Origin: Actinobacillus genomosp. 1
Lineage (GTDB): Bacteria; Pseudomonadota; Gammaproteobacteria; Enterobacterales; Pasteurellaceae
DNA length: 64,000 bases
Assembly (NCBI RefSeq): GCF_029774175.1
Contig: NZ_CP103834.1
Span: 878,501-942,500 of the forward strand
Reading direction: 5' to 3'
Position 1 is the stretch's first letter. Every line of letters starts with the position of its first letter. Position numbers and translations under genes: made by a program. Under the pieces are notes generated by a model. That model was given only the letters and a program-made list of their open reading frames with translations, made no database searches and was not told where the DNA came from. This document shows, one piece after another, positions 35,908 through 46,860 of the stretch.

Positions 35908-38900
35908 TCAATCTCCAATTTTTATTGTTTTTTCTTCAGAAATACTGCCTGAAGTGCCTTGTATATTACCTTTCAATCCCATACCAATACCAACTTCTAT
36001 CGTTTTATACACTTTGTCTTTAGGGTTAGTAGATACCGTCTGACCATAACCTACACAGGCATAATAACATCCTGTGGCACTTACACTCGTACCTGAAATC
36101 ACATTATTTGATAAACTATCACCTGTTATCCTTTCAGCACGTGTATTTTTGATATCTGTTTGCTCTAAATTTACAACCCAACCAAAGCTGGCTGCAGCAC
36201 CTATACCCCTATTAGGAAGGACAAGAGGGGAGAAATTCCCACTCAAGAAAACATCCCCATTTCTTAAATTGATAATCCCTTTAACTCCGACAACATAAAG
36301 TTCTCCACCGATAGTTATATAATGAGGAGCATATTTATCAGTAACATCTACAACTTCTTCAATAGCCTTCTCTGTAACTTTTTTCTCTACTGCTTTCTTA
36401 ACTTTTTCTCCTTCTGCTAAACCTTGCCAATCAGCTTGTGGATTATTGAGTATTGTCCCAAATAAATTATTCTCCACCGCCCGTTTACCAATCTCTGCCC
36501 CTACAATACCACTCGCCGTACTATCTCCCGTAAGACCTCCTGCCAGTCCTGCCGCAATTTGGCTCAAGTTCGCCACATTCTGTTTTTGGCTGTCTGTCAG
36601 GCTTTCAGGCTCGTCTGTCTTGTAAAGCACTTTCATAATTTCAGGGGCGGCTGCTTCTGCCGTTAATGCACCCAACGCTCCCGCTGCCACATTATTGCCT
36701 GTAACATGAGCTTCCACTGCACCTAATACCGCGTGAGCGATTAAGTTGGCTTCTTTATTGAGTGTACCATCTGCATTGGTGGTTTGTTCTTTTATGAGCT
36801 TATTCAGATACGGCGAAACTGCCCCCACCGCTGCACTTTCTACACTGCCTGTCGCCAAGCCTTGAAGTGCCGCTGTCGCTGCTCTGATACCCATTTGTAA
36901 GTTGCTACCCAAGCCATATTCCGCCTCTATTGCTTTCGCTTGAGCCTTTAATGCCATTGCTTTAACAGGGTTCTCTTGCTCAATTGCTTCCGCTTCTTGG
37001 CGTTTCTCATTCGCTTCTTTTAGGTGGCTCTCCACAAGATGATTGATTGCCGATTGCGATAGTTCGCCTATCACTTGTGCCATCTCTTGTCGCTCTTGAA
37101 TGGCAGCTAAATCCGCTTTTTCGACCGCTTGATTGGCGTTTGTGGTGTCTCGGTTTAGGCTTTGGAGTGTCTCTTCCACTGTTTTGCCGGTGAGAGCTTT
37201 TTGTTTCTCGTTGTCGGTAATCGTGAGATTGATGTTATCGCTTATCGCTGCCTTGGTTTGGCTGCGTTCGCTTTCACTCATATTCCCCAATGCACTTAAT
37301 GCAGCACCTACTGCCATTGTCGCCATTTGCCCCATATCCGTACTTGCTCCGGCACTTACACTGCTTACCTCAATATCACTGCGGTTTTCAATCGCTTCCG
37401 TCGTCAGCGTGCCAGTTGTCATTTGGTGATTCGCTTTATCACCTTGAGCATTAATTATTCCGGCTTTGAGATGGGTGTTTTCTTCCACGTTAATTTGAGA
37501 GCTTTCTTGAATGTTAAAGCCCGATTGTTGTGTGACCTGTGCATAGTCCACTTTCGCTTTGTTTTGGCTAAATTGGGCTGATGCACTGCCACCGCTTCCC
37601 CAAGCAAAGGAGGCACTTACTCCACCTTGAGTCTGTTTGCTGTCATATTTTTCCGTGTCTTGTACACTTTCAATATGCAGATTTTTGGTATCAAGTTCTA
37701 AATGGTTGATATTCGCCACCGCACCTTTGAGTGTGGTGGTCTCTTTGGTTTTGATGCTTAAGCTGTCGCTGTTGATTTCGGTCTGGTTCTGAACATTAGA
37801 ATCACTGTTGGAATGTCCTTTGCCGACATTCACTGCACCTTCCACACCAAAACCGGTGGAGCCTTGCGATTTACCTACAAACACACCCACACTCCAACTG
37901 CTGCTTTTGTTATCTGAGCGGTTGGTTTGGGTATCTGTTGTGCCAAGCAGATTGACATTATTGCCTTCAAGCTCGGTACGGGTGGCATTGATTTTTGAAC
38001 CGGAAATGGTGTTATCGCCCCCTGTGGCTCGTACAATCACTTTACCCGCATCCAGCTCGCTGCCTTTGTGTGTGGTTTGTTGCGTGTGGCTGGTGGAAAC
38101 AGATTTGCTTGAGCCAATACTGACTGAAATTTTTGCATCGCTATTGGCCAGTTTTTCTGCGGTGTCACCATTCGATTTCAGAGCATCGATAACTTTTTTC
38201 GCTTTCTGCACCGTATCATAGGCTTCATTCGCTGCTTTCACTTTCAGCAAGGCTCCTAAACGTTCATCTTTTACCTCATCTGAACGGTCTAAGGCTTGTT
38301 TCGCTGCCATCACGCCATCAGTTACCGCTGAACTAAACGCAATGGTTAAGCCCGATTGTTTCTGCTCGTGGCGCTCTTTTGAGGAAAGGGTATCTTCGCT
38401 GGCACCAATATAGGTTGATTTACCTTCCACCAAAATCTGTTTGCCCAACTCTTTAGAAGCAATGGCATCCACACCGGCAAGCTGTGCGTGATGACCGGCA
38501 GACACCGTGATATTGCCGCTTAAGCTGCCCAAGGTGCTACGGGCTTCACTGCCTTCCCAGCCTTCTGCTTCGTGCTCGTGTTTTGCCGATTGTTTGCCGA
38601 AGGTGATACCAATCCCACCGCCGGAAAATACCCCTGACTTGGATTTTTCTCGGATGCTTGTGGTTTTGAAGCGATTAACATCGTTTTGTATCGTCACATT
38701 ATTGCCACCTGAAATCACCACATCATTATCGGCTATCGCTTGCAGGTTAGTCGCGGTGACATCGTGTTTGGCAGACAATAAAATATCGCTGGCACTGAGT
38801 TTCGTGCCGAGCTGAATCACTTGCTGGTCTGTATCTAATGAGGTTTTCGTTGAACGACCTAATGCACTGCCGCTTTTTATGCGGTGGTATTCGGCATAAT

Positions 38901-41900
38901 CGGTTGAACGAGTTGCGCTGCCCAGTACAATATCATTCTCTGCAATCAATTCTAAACGGGCTTTGGCGTCGAAATCTGCTCCTTGGCTGTAAATGTCTTT
39001 TGCAGAGAGTGTGACATCTCCATTCCCTTTAATCCGTGAAATCACAACATCATTGACAGACTCATTGCGATAGTGATTTCCTCCGCCCATCTTTTCATTA
39101 AAACCAACCTGTAAAGCGGTCAGATTTAACTGATTTTTTGCAGATAGATAAGTACTGCCTTGTCCGTCATTGATGACATCAGCCCCTGATATATCAATGT
39201 TGTTCGCATTAATCTGTAATCTGCCGTCCTTACCTTTAACGTGGAGTAGACCTTTGCGGGCAATTGTCGTATCTGTACGTTCGTAGTCTACCTCTCTCAC
39301 TTCTGTCGTATGGGTGGTACTACGGTGCGTAAAGTTACCGGCTACATTTAATAAAATGGCTCGGTCTGCTTCAATCGTACCGCCGATGTTTTCCACATCG
39401 CCGCTCAGGTTGCCCACAATCGCACCACCGGTTATTTTGCCTGTGTTGCGGATGCTTTCGCTGTCAAACTGTACCAACTCTCGGCCGGTAACGGTGCCGT
39501 TGTTGATAAACTCACCGCCTTTGTGGGTCACTTTATTACCGGAGAGTAGGGTACCATTGCCGGTAATATCGCCTTTTTTCGCCATGGCATATACTTTAGG
39601 TACAAGCACCGTTTCGACCTTACCGTTTGGTAGTCGAACAGACTGATTTTCGAACCATACAATATCGGTGGTCAGTTGAGCCACTTGATTTGGAGTGAGA
39701 GCAATACCCGGGCGTAAATTGAATTTTTGGGCGAAAGTTAGCCCCGCATCCATTAAGCTGCGGTATTGAGAGTCAAAGTCTGTGTAGTTACCCACGAATT
39801 GTCTACCGGTTAAGCGGTTAATCTGCTCACGGATTAAACGTTGCTCGTAAAAACCATCACCAATACGTTTTTGCATTTGGTTCGGTTCGTAACGGAGGGC
39901 ATTAAACATATAATCAGAACTTAGCCAACGTTTTTGGTTAGTGAAATCCGGATCAGTTTCAATGAGCACCTGACTATTCGGGTTCGCATTGACTCGATAT
40001 AAAACATTTTGTGGGATCGCAAGGTCTGGCTGAATACTACGGACTTCTGTTTCATTGCCCAATTCAATTCGAGATAATTGACGTACTGGGGTGAAGTTAT
40101 TTGTCACCCCTTGTGAAGAGACCGTTTGCCCCTTACCTTGCCAATGTTCCAGTTGTGTTTTATCTGACGTATTGAGTCCGATAAATTGGGCATTATCATC
40201 GCCGTTTAAACTACCTAAATTTTGATCACCTTGTGCAGAAAACTGATTATCCTGTATGTTAAGCGAGCTTAAAGATAAATTGTGTGCAGTCCCTTCTTTA
40301 TGGCTATCCGAGGTTAATTTCTTATCATCATAATTTACCTTTTCATCAACACGGAAAAGTTTCATATCAAATGGCGTTTCAATGATACGAGTATAAGGGC
40401 CGTGGTTTTCCCATTTTCGCTGGAAATATCGCTTAAACCCTCCACGCCATTTATCAAAGGTAAATACTTTGTCGCCGGTATCGGTAATACGGTGCAGACC
40501 TTCTTCATCAATATTGTGAATTTGATCTTTTAAAGCGATGTTTTGCCCTGCGATCACAATACTTTTATCATTAGTAAATGAGCGACTATCAAAATCAATA
40601 TTACCCCCCGCTAGAATTTGACCAGCAACTGTTCTCGTGACTTTGCTTTCATCTACTCGATGATTATTGATATGTAATCGCCAAAAATCACGGTAATATT
40701 TATCTGCTAAATCACCGAGTCTATTACGATTATGCTTTTCTATTCCGGCATCCACTTTATTGATGCTGTCTGCATTGTCTCTTTCCCAATCTTCTAAAGG
40801 TTTGATGTGCTCTACATAATAGTCCCATTTAACTTTTTGAGCCAGATAACGTTCACTACCTAACAATATAAACGGTCTAGAAGGTCTTTTAAATGTACCA
40901 TCTTCATCAAACCATTCACTTTCAACAAACCAAGGTTGCTCGGTTAAATCATCAAATGGAAATTTTGGTTGTGGAGTGGACGGGGGCGTTGCACCAAAAT
41001 ATGCCCAAATAGGACTGTCAGCCCCATATTGTCCTGCTGAGGTATAAGTACAACTTTCTTTTCCATTGATATAATCACAATTTACTTCATTACGAATCGC
41101 TAATGGCGTATCTGGGGTGATCACATCTCCTGCTTTTAAAACAGCAGGTTCGGCACCATCATTTTTATAAACTAATTGACCAGCTCGACTCCAGCCTGCC
41201 CAACGCAGTAATTTCATTGGAATATGTGGGTCATTTTCGTTAATACTGGATTTATCACCATTTAATTCATTAGTAAAATCAGTTTTTAAATTGCCACGTT
41301 CATTACGCCCCATAGGAACAATATAGGTTTCACTAACAGGGCGACTGTCTAATTTCGTTATATCTGTCGGTGCCATGCCAGTTTTAACATGTTCAACCTC
41401 AAAATGTGTATTGTTATTCTGAATTTGATTGATATTAAGCCCAATATTCCTTTCCGCTTCAATTACACTACTATTATTGCGTAAAGTTTCAGCCTGGCCT
41501 GCTGCTTGGTTATCCGAATTTAATGTACGACCAAATCGCATATCTCCAGCACTAAACAGAATAGCTCCAATTTGGTTATCTGCTAAATAATGCTCCGTAT
41601 TATTTTCAATTTCCCTTGCTGCAATATCTAAATCACCGCGAGCAGCAACGACCGCAGATTTAATGTTTCCACTGTCATAATTTTTATCGCTGTTTTCAAT
41701 GCGATCGGCTTGGAGGGCAATATGATCACCGTAAATTCGTCCTTCTCCGGTATTCACAATACTTCCACCAGCTTTAATGACGGTCTCAGCATTGTCCAAT
41801 GGGCTAATGCTATTGATTAAGCCTTCATTGTGAACATCACCTTTGGCTGTTAGTTGGGTATTGGCACTACTTATACGACCACTAAGCTGGTTGGTAATGT

Positions 41901-44900
41901 GGTTAGCATTGAGCGTAACACTATCATCTGCATACAGTTGATGTTGGTTGACTAAGTTTCCTGCTGTGGTAATGGAAAGTGTATTATTGGCGTGAATAGC
42001 ATTACCAGTAATGAAATCTTGCTGTTGTGTTAATTCAATATCCCGCCCTTCAATATGACCATCCGTAGTGATCTCATTTGCAGAAATCGATAATTTTCCA
42101 GCCGCTTGCAATTGACCCTGTTGGTTATCCAGTCTGAGATCTTTCCCTTCAATATGAACGGCATTATCACCAGTGATTCCACCTTGACGGTTATCAATCT
42201 GCTGGCTGATTTTTAATTCACTTTGTGCACGGCTATGTATTTTTCCCTGCTTATTATTCAGCATTTGAGCAGTCACAGTTAATGTTGTCGATAAAATACC
42301 TTGAGTCATCTTCTCGGCAGACGAAGTCGTGTGGCTATTATTGAGATGAGCCGTGCTAATGTTTAGGACATTTCCACTTTCAATCAACGAGCCGGTTTCA
42401 TTGACTTTTTGGTTGTTAATCTCTGAGGTTGCATTTAAGATAAGAGAGTGTTGAGTTCGAATTTCGCCACCACGATTATCTAGTTCATTCGTTTGTAGGC
42501 GGATATCGCCCAATCCATGAATTTTGCCACCTTGTTGATTATCTATTTGTGATGTTGCTTGAATATTAGCCAAGTTTTTAGCATAGAGTGTACCTTGATG
42601 ATTAGTCAGCGTATTACTTTTCAACATCAAATTATCTTGGCTGATCACTTTACCTTGTTGGTTATCCAATCCTTGTTGTAGATTGAGTGTAAGTGTATCT
42701 TGTTTGTTATAAACTACACCCTGTTGATTATTCAGATCTTTGGTATGAATAGTTGATGATTGTGCAGCGGTAATATAGCCTTGGGTATTGTCTATTGCTT
42801 CTGTTGAGGTAAGGGCTACAGTGCCATCAATAGCACGAATTTGCCCTTCACGGTTATTGACGGAAGTTGCAGTGACATCAAGTTGTTTATCCGTTTTCAG
42901 TTGACCAAATTGGTTGTTAATGTTACCGCTAACTTGAATATCGAGTAAATCGCTACCTTGTATCACACCGGCTTGATTTTCTATCGCAGCCGAGGTGATC
43001 TGTGTTTGCAACCCGCTCACTCTACCATTGTTGTTATGAAGAGATTGGTTAATTGAGAGAACTTGATTAGCAATCGAAGAAATTGTGCCTGTTTCATTCT
43101 CGATGGTTTTGGCATTGATGGTTTGATTTTGTTGGCTTAATACATAGCCTTGTTGATTCAAAAATTGCTGGGTAGTTACCACCAACTGCCCAAGAGAAAC
43201 AATCCCCAGTTGTTGAGATTCTTCGGCATCGTTCTTCTGAGTTTGTTGATTATTAAGATTACCTTGGTGGGTATTAATTAGCATGCCTTGACGGCTTTGA
43301 ACTAAACCACGTAAGTTATTCAACTCACCACTATTAAGAGTCAGCGTTGAGCCTGCACTGATTTTCCCTTGCTCATTAGTGACTGCCTGAGTTTGTGCAT
43401 TGATATCAAGATGCCCTTCTTCGGCAATGATGACCCCATTGCGATTATTCAGCTCATGGCTATGAATAGTTGCACTATTGTGTGCAACTATCTCACTTTG
43501 TTGATTATCTACTTGGCCGGATACGATCATCGTGAGATTTTTAGCTTGCAGTAGGCTTTGCTGTGTCGAGCGAATATTGCCATTAGCATTCAAATTTAGA
43601 GCTTCTGATGCAATAATTTTTCCCTGCTGTTGTTCAAGCTCAGTGAATTTCGCATCAATAGCGTGAGCCGAAATCGTGCCATTATCATTATCAATACTTG
43701 ATGTATTTAACTGTAAATCTGCTCCAGAGGTAATCACTCCTTTGTCATTTTGTAAGTTATTATGGTTGGTATTAAGTAAAGCTGTGTGCTGTGCTTGCAC
43801 TAAACCTTGTTGGTTATTGAAGGCACCACTATTGATATTCAACACCTCACCTGAGACTATTTTACCTCGCTCATTATTGATTTGTTGTGCTTGGCTATTC
43901 ATAGTCAAATTCCCTTTTTCGGTAAGGAGTAGGCCATCCTGGTTATTTATGGCTTTGCTATGAATAGTCAGATGTTCTGTTGCCGAGATTTCACTTTCGG
44001 TATTTGTGAGGGTATTTTTGACATTAAATGTTGCTTTATCGGCGGCAATTACACTATTTTCTGTGGACTGTAATATTCCAGTACTAATTTCTAATACACT
44101 TGCACCTATTTTTCCAGCACGTTGTGTTATGGAGTCAGATGCTGAAAGTGTCAAGCTTTTACCGCCGTAGATGGTCCCATTACTGTTTTCCACTTGCTCG
44201 GCATTGAGCGAAAGTTGCTCTGTACTTTGTAATGCCCCCAAACGGTTAATCAATGAGCCCACTGATATCTCAGATGATTGTGCAGAAATAGTCCCTTGTT
44301 GATTTTCAAGGTGACGAGTATTGAGATTAAGTTGCACATGTGAAGTAATGTTGCCTTGTGTATTATTGATCGCTTGTTGAGTATCAATACTTGTATTCCC
44401 TGTGATACTTTGAATTGCACCAAGAAGGTTATTTAATCTTTGACTTCGAATGGTTAACTCACCAAGAGTATTTAAACGGCTCTGCTGATTACTAAATGTA
44501 TCAGCAATTTGAATGTTTGCAGTACCTGCCGCAATTAAACTGTTTTGCTCGCTGTTTAAACGTGTTGCATTGATAGAGAGAGTATCGGCACCTAGTTGTC
44601 CCGCAATTTGGTTAATATCCGTTGCTGTGATATTTGCTTTACTTTGAGCAGAAATGATCCCGCCATTATTTTGTATAATAGGCGTAGTTATCTCTAATGT
44701 ATTCAGAGATTTTATTAAGCCTTTGTGATTATTCAGTTCAGTGGCTAGAAGTATTTGACCACTGCGACTGGCCAAATAGCCGTGCTGGTTCTCTAATTTA
44801 CCTGTATTTAAGTCTAATTTGCCGAGAGTCACAATACCAGTTTCATTAGATAGCGTATTATGATTAATCAGTGCTTGGCCGTGAGTATTGATGCGAATAT

Positions 44901-46815
44901 CATCTTCACTTTGAATTGCTCCTTGCGAATTATCCAATTCACCACTATTAATTGTTAGTGTTGCAGTAGAACGAATTTTACCCTGTGAAGAATCTACTTT
45001 TCCAAGCCCTGCCTCAATGACTAATTTACGTCCAGAAATTAACTGACCTTGTCGATTATCCACTCCCTGGGAATGAATAGTTAAATCACCTTGTGTTTTA
45101 AAGGTACCGCCTTGGTTTTTGAGTAGATCATTGACAGAGAGTTTCAGCTCATCCGTGCCCGTCTGTTCCCAAACTGCATTTTGTGTATTGAGCGAACCTT
45201 GATGAGAAGTGATTTTTTCTGCTTTAAGGTAGCTTTGTTGCGTTTGGAGTTCGGTTGGTGTACTTAATGATAGGGTTTTATCTGCAATCAACGTTGCATT
45301 ATTCGCTTGAATGTGACCTTGATGAGCTGTCGCATTCACAGAGTAAGCTGAGGTATGGCTATTATCAAGATCGATTTCTGAACCTTGAACATTGATCTTA
45401 CCTGAAGCAATATTTTTTCCCTGTAAGGCTGCTTTTGTCGCGGCCGAAACCGTAATATCTTTTCCTTGAGCAGAATGGGGTTCAAGAGAACGCACCTCAC
45501 CTTGTGCGGTATCTTTGACTTCTACACCGGCTGCAATGAGTGATTGGGTTGAAGCTCTCACTTTAGGTGCTTGATAGGTAATGCTACCTTTAGCGACAGA
45601 TTCTCCATTCTGGGTAATTTGGGAGGATGCAGTTTTATGGATATGACCATGACGAGCAACAATCGAGCCGTCTTGCTTAATATCAGCGGTACTGTTCAGT
45701 TTGATATCGCCTTGTTTATTTTCAATCTTGCCTTTGTTTTCAATCCCGTTACTTGCAGTTAAAGTCACTGGTTTAGCTGCATTAAGTGTACCGGTATTGA
45801 CAATTCGACCTTGGCTATCAATTTGTAGGGTTTCAGCACTTGCGCCAATATGTCCAGCATTACGAACGCCCACTCCATTTTCCGTGCCGATGAGGTGAAT
45901 TTTGCCGGAGTACATTCCTCCCAACTCCCCCACATCGATTGCCACTTGGGGTTTAACTTCCCCTGCAAGCGGTTGGTTTGTGTGGATAATTTGCAAATTT
46001 TTGTCTGTTTCCGACCGCTTGACAGTGTTTTTACCTGTGATGACTTTAGTCTCTTTCTTCGACCAAATTCCAGCATTCACTTCGGTTTCTCGAGCGATGA
46101 TTTCGGTGTAATCCACACGGCTATTGTCCAAGCCTTTACCACTGACTTTTACCTTGCCGGCTTCAACCTTGAAATTATCGACTTGACCGTTTTTGATTTC
46201 AGGCTTACCTGTTGTAAAAGTCGCTCTACCGGAATTAATAATCCCACAACCTTCACAATGCAATCCGCTTGGGTTGGCAATAATCACATCGGCTTTTTTA
46301 CCTGCAACTTCCACATAACCTTTCATCACCGAAGGCTTGTTAGAATTAACTTCGTTTAAAATGACTTTCGCTTCACCTCGGGCAAGATAGGGGTTGCCTT
46401 GCACCATACCTGCTTGCTGGGTTTGCGTATTGGTACGGCTGTTATTTAAAATCGCTCCTTTTTCGGCGACATCAAATTGGCTGTATTTGTTGTGAGAAAG
46501 CCCTTTATCGTTAGGGGTTTGAATATTGACTTGAGGCAATCCATTCGCTGTCTGTAGTACAATCGGTTGCTGATTTTTCGGGGCAGATTTATCCGCTTGA
46601 ATAATTAAGGTTTCAGCAAGTGCACTATCTGAAAAGGCAACAAAACCCAAGGCACAAAATAGGCTAAAGGTTAAGGGTTTTAATTGTGCCACTACATGAG
46701 AAATACTAAAATCATTTCTTTCAGTTGATTTACCTTCCGATTTTGCTAGTTCAGAGACGACAACTAAACGCTGTAAAGTTTTACTGAAAATGACACGAAA
46801 ACATTGTTTGTTCAT
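35908..46815 (-). CDS. cdiA: CdiA/FhaB-type exoprotein of a two-partner secretion system
   Basis: The 3635-aa protein has an extended signal peptide (MNKQCFRVIFSKTLQRLVVV..., residues 1-67), the TPS secretion domain (about 70-320, with IANPSGLHCEGCGIINSGRA), then very long filamentous hemagglutinin repeats (N/Q-rich LNNQQGxI units). A junction region near 2150-2250 is followed by the conserved hemagglutinin part and a pretoxin domain ending in VENN (KRAVENNLFG, near 3460). The last 170 residues are a variable tip with glycine-rich ends (GMGLKGNIQG) and three cysteines (ATGCYYACVG); I do not recognise its activity. It is secreted through CdiB and delivers the tip to neighbouring cells. Intact frame throughout. 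Confidence 0.92.
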   Translation of the reverse strand: MNKQCFRVIFSKTLQRLVVVSELAKSEGKSTERNDFSISHVVAQLKPLTFSLFCALGFVAFSDSALAETLIIQADKSAPKNQQPIVLQTANGLPQVNIQTPNDKGLSHNKYSQFDVAEKGAILNNSRTNTQTQQAGMVQGNPYLARGEAKVILNEVNSNKPSVMKGYVEVAGKKADVIIANPSGLHCEGCGIINSGRATFTTGKPEIKNGQVDNFKVEAGKVKVSGKGLDNSRVDYTEIIARETEVNAGIWSKKETKVITGKNTVKRSETDKNLQIIHTNQPLAGEVKPQVAIDVGELGGMYSGKIHLIGTENGVGVRNAGHIGASAETLQIDSQGRIVNTGTLNAAKPVTLTASNGIENKGKIENKQGDIKLNSTADIKQDGSIVARHGHIHKTASSQITQNGESVAKGSITYQAPKVRASTQSLIAAGVEVKDTAQGEVRSLEPHSAQGKDITVSAATKAALQGKNIASGKINVQGSEIDLDNSHTSAYSVNATAHQGHIQANNATLIADKTLSLSTPTELQTQQSYLKAEKITSHQGSLNTQNAVWEQTGTDELKLSVNDLLKNQGGTFKTQGDLTIHSQGVDNRQGQLISGRKLVIEAGLGKVDSSQGKIRSTATLTINSGELDNSQGAIQSEDDIRINTHGQALINHNTLSNETGIVTLGKLDLNTGKLENQHGYLASRSGQILLATELNNHKGLIKSLNTLEITTPIIQNNGGIISAQSKANITATDINQIAGQLGADTLSINATRLNSEQNSLIAAGTANIQIADTFSNQQSRLNTLGELTIRSQRLNNLLGAIQSITGNTSIDTQQAINNTQGNITSHVQLNLNTRHLENQQGTISAQSSEISVGSLINRLGALQSTEQLSLNAEQVENSNGTIYGGKSLTLSASDSITQRAGKIGASVLEISTGILQSTENSVIAADKATFNVKNTLTNTESEISATEHLTIHSKAINNQDGLLLTEKGNLTMNSQAQQINNERGKIVSGEVLNINSGAFNNQQGLVQAQHTALLNTNHNNLQNDKGVITSGADLQLNTSSIDNDNGTISAHAIDAKFTELEQQQGKIIASEALNLNANGNIRSTQQSLLQAKNLTMIVSGQVDNQQSEIVAHNSATIHSHELNNRNGVIIAEEGHLDINAQTQAVTNEQGKISAGSTLTLNSGELNNLRGLVQSRQGMLINTHQGNLNNQQTQKNDAEESQQLGIVSLGQLVVTTQQFLNQQGYVLSQQNQTINAKTIENETGTISSIANQVLSINQSLHNNNGRVSGLQTQITSAAIENQAGVIQGSDLLDIQVSGNINNQFGQLKTDKQLDVTATSVNNREGQIRAIDGTVALTSTEAIDNTQGYITAAQSSTIHTKDLNNQQGVVYNKQDTLTLNLQQGLDNQQGKVISQDNLMLKSNTLTNHQGTLYAKNLANIQATSQIDNQQGGKIHGLGDIRLQTNELDNRGGEIRTQHSLILNATSEINNQKVNETGSLIESGNVLNISTAHLNNSHTTSSAEKMTQGILSTTLTVTAQMLNNKQGKIHSRAQSELKISQQIDNRQGGITGDNAVHIEGKDLRLDNQQGQLQAAGKLSISANEITTDGHIEGRDIELTQQQDFITGNAIHANNTLSITTAGNLVNQHQLYADDSVTLNANHITNQLSGRISSANTQLTAKGDVHNEGLINSISPLDNAETVIKAGGSIVNTGEGRIYGDHIALQADRIENSDKNYDSGNIKSAVVAARGDLDIAAREIENNTEHYLADNQIGAILFSAGDMRFGRTLNSDNQAAGQAETLRNNSSVIEAERNIGLNINQIQNNNTHFEVEHVKTGMAPTDITKLDSRPVSETYIVPMGRNERGNLKTDFTNELNGDKSSINENDPHIPMKLLRWAGWSRAGQLVYKNDGAEPAVLKAGDVITPDTPLAIRNEVNCDYINGKESCTYTSAGQYGADSPIWAYFGATPPSTPQPKFPFDDLTEQPWFVESEWFDEDGTFKRPSRPFILLGSERYLAQKVKWDYYVEHIKPLEDWERDNADSINKVDAGIEKHNRNRLGDLADKYYRDFWRLHINNHRVDESKVTRTVAGQILAGGNIDFDSRSFTNDKSIVIAGQNIALKDQIHNIDEEGLHRITDTGDKVFTFDKWRGGFKRYFQRKWENHGPYTRIIETPFDMKLFRVDEKVNYDDKKLTSDSHKEGTAHNLSLSSLNIQDNQFSAQGDQNLGSLNGDDNAQFIGLNTSDKTQLEHWQGKGQTVSSQGVTNNFTPVRQLSRIELGNETEVRSIQPDLAIPQNVLYRVNANPNSQVLIETDPDFTNQKRWLSSDYMFNALRYEPNQMQKRIGDGFYEQRLIREQINRLTGRQFVGNYTDFDSQYRSLMDAGLTFAQKFNLRPGIALTPNQVAQLTTDIVWFENQSVRLPNGKVETVLVPKVYAMAKKGDITGNGTLLSGNKVTHKGGEFINNGTVTGRELVQFDSESIRNTGKITGGAIVGNLSGDVENIGGTIEADRAILLNVAGNFTHRSTTHTTEVREVDYERTDTTIARKGLLHVKGKDGRLQINANNIDISGADVINDGQGSTYLSAKNQLNLTALQVGFNEKMGGGNHYRNESVNDVVISRIKGNGDVTLSAKDIYSQGADFDAKARLELIAENDIVLGSATRSTDYAEYHRIKSGSALGRSTKTSLDTDQQVIQLGTKLSASDILLSAKHDVTATNLQAIADNDVVISGGNNVTIQNDVNRFKTTSIREKSKSGVFSGGGIGITFGKQSAKHEHEAEGWEGSEARSTLGSLSGNITVSAGHHAQLAGVDAIASKELGKQILVEGKSTYIGASEDTLSSKERHEQKQSGLTIAFSSAVTDGVMAAKQALDRSDEVKDERLGALLKVKAANEAYDTVQKAKKVIDALKSNGDTAEKLANSDAKISVSIGSSKSVSTSHTQQTTHKGSELDAGKVIVRATGGDNTISGSKINATRTELEGNNVNLLGTTDTQTNRSDNKSSSWSVGVFVGKSQGSTGFGVEGAVNVGKGHSNSDSNVQNQTEINSDSLSIKTKETTTLKGAVANINHLELDTKNLHIESVQDTEKYDSKQTQGGVSASFAWGSGGSASAQFSQNKAKVDYAQVTQQSGFNIQESSQINVEENTHLKAGIINAQGDKANHQMTTGTLTTEAIENRSDIEVSSVSAGASTDMGQMATMAVGAALSALGNMSESERSQTKAAISDNINLTITDNEKQKALTGKTVEETLQSLNRDTTNANQAVEKADLAAIQERQEMAQVIGELSQSAINHLVESHLKEANEKRQEAEAIEQENPVKAMALKAQAKAIEAEYGLGSNLQMGIRAATAALQGLATGSVESAAVGAVSPYLNKLIKEQTTNADGTLNKEANLIAHAVLGAVEAHVTGNNVAAGALGALTAEAAAPEIMKVLYKTDEPESLTDSQKQNVANLSQIAAGLAGGLTGDSTASGIVGAEIGKRAVENNLFGTILNNPQADWQGLAEGEKVKKAVEKKVTEKAIEEVVDVTDKYAPHYITIGGELYVVGVKGIINLRNGDVFLSGNFSPLVLPNRGIGAAASFGWVVNLEQTDIKNTRAERITGDSLSNNVISGTSVSATGCYYACVGYGQTVSTNPKDKVYKTIEVGIGMGLKGNIQGTSGSISEEKTIKIGD
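37261..39150. repeat. About 1.9-kb direct repeat of cdiA (copy in cdiA)
   Basis: Counterpart of 31073-32960, offset 6188 bp. Boundaries are approximate. Confidence 0.85.
39811..39925. repeat. 115-bp exact repeat (copy in cdiA)
   Basis: Identical to 28956-29070 in orphan module 3; here it is inside the cdiA coding sequence. Confidence 0.92.
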
Positions 46816-46860
46816 ACTTAATCCTTAAATTTGCCAAATTTGGCTTACCCGAAAAATGAA

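Noticed and set aside
40900..46200. Regular short repeats that might suggest a CRISPR array
   Set aside because: They are degenerate codon-level repeats encoding hemagglutinin LNNQQG-type units in one open frame, with no conserved spacers or nearby cas genes.
30772..46359. Many plus-strand reading frames of 60-170 codons opposite cdiA and the orphan modules
   Set aside because: They lie antisense to long intact coding sequence, have no ribosome sites or recognisable domains, and recur in the two copies of the repeat, as expected of shadows.
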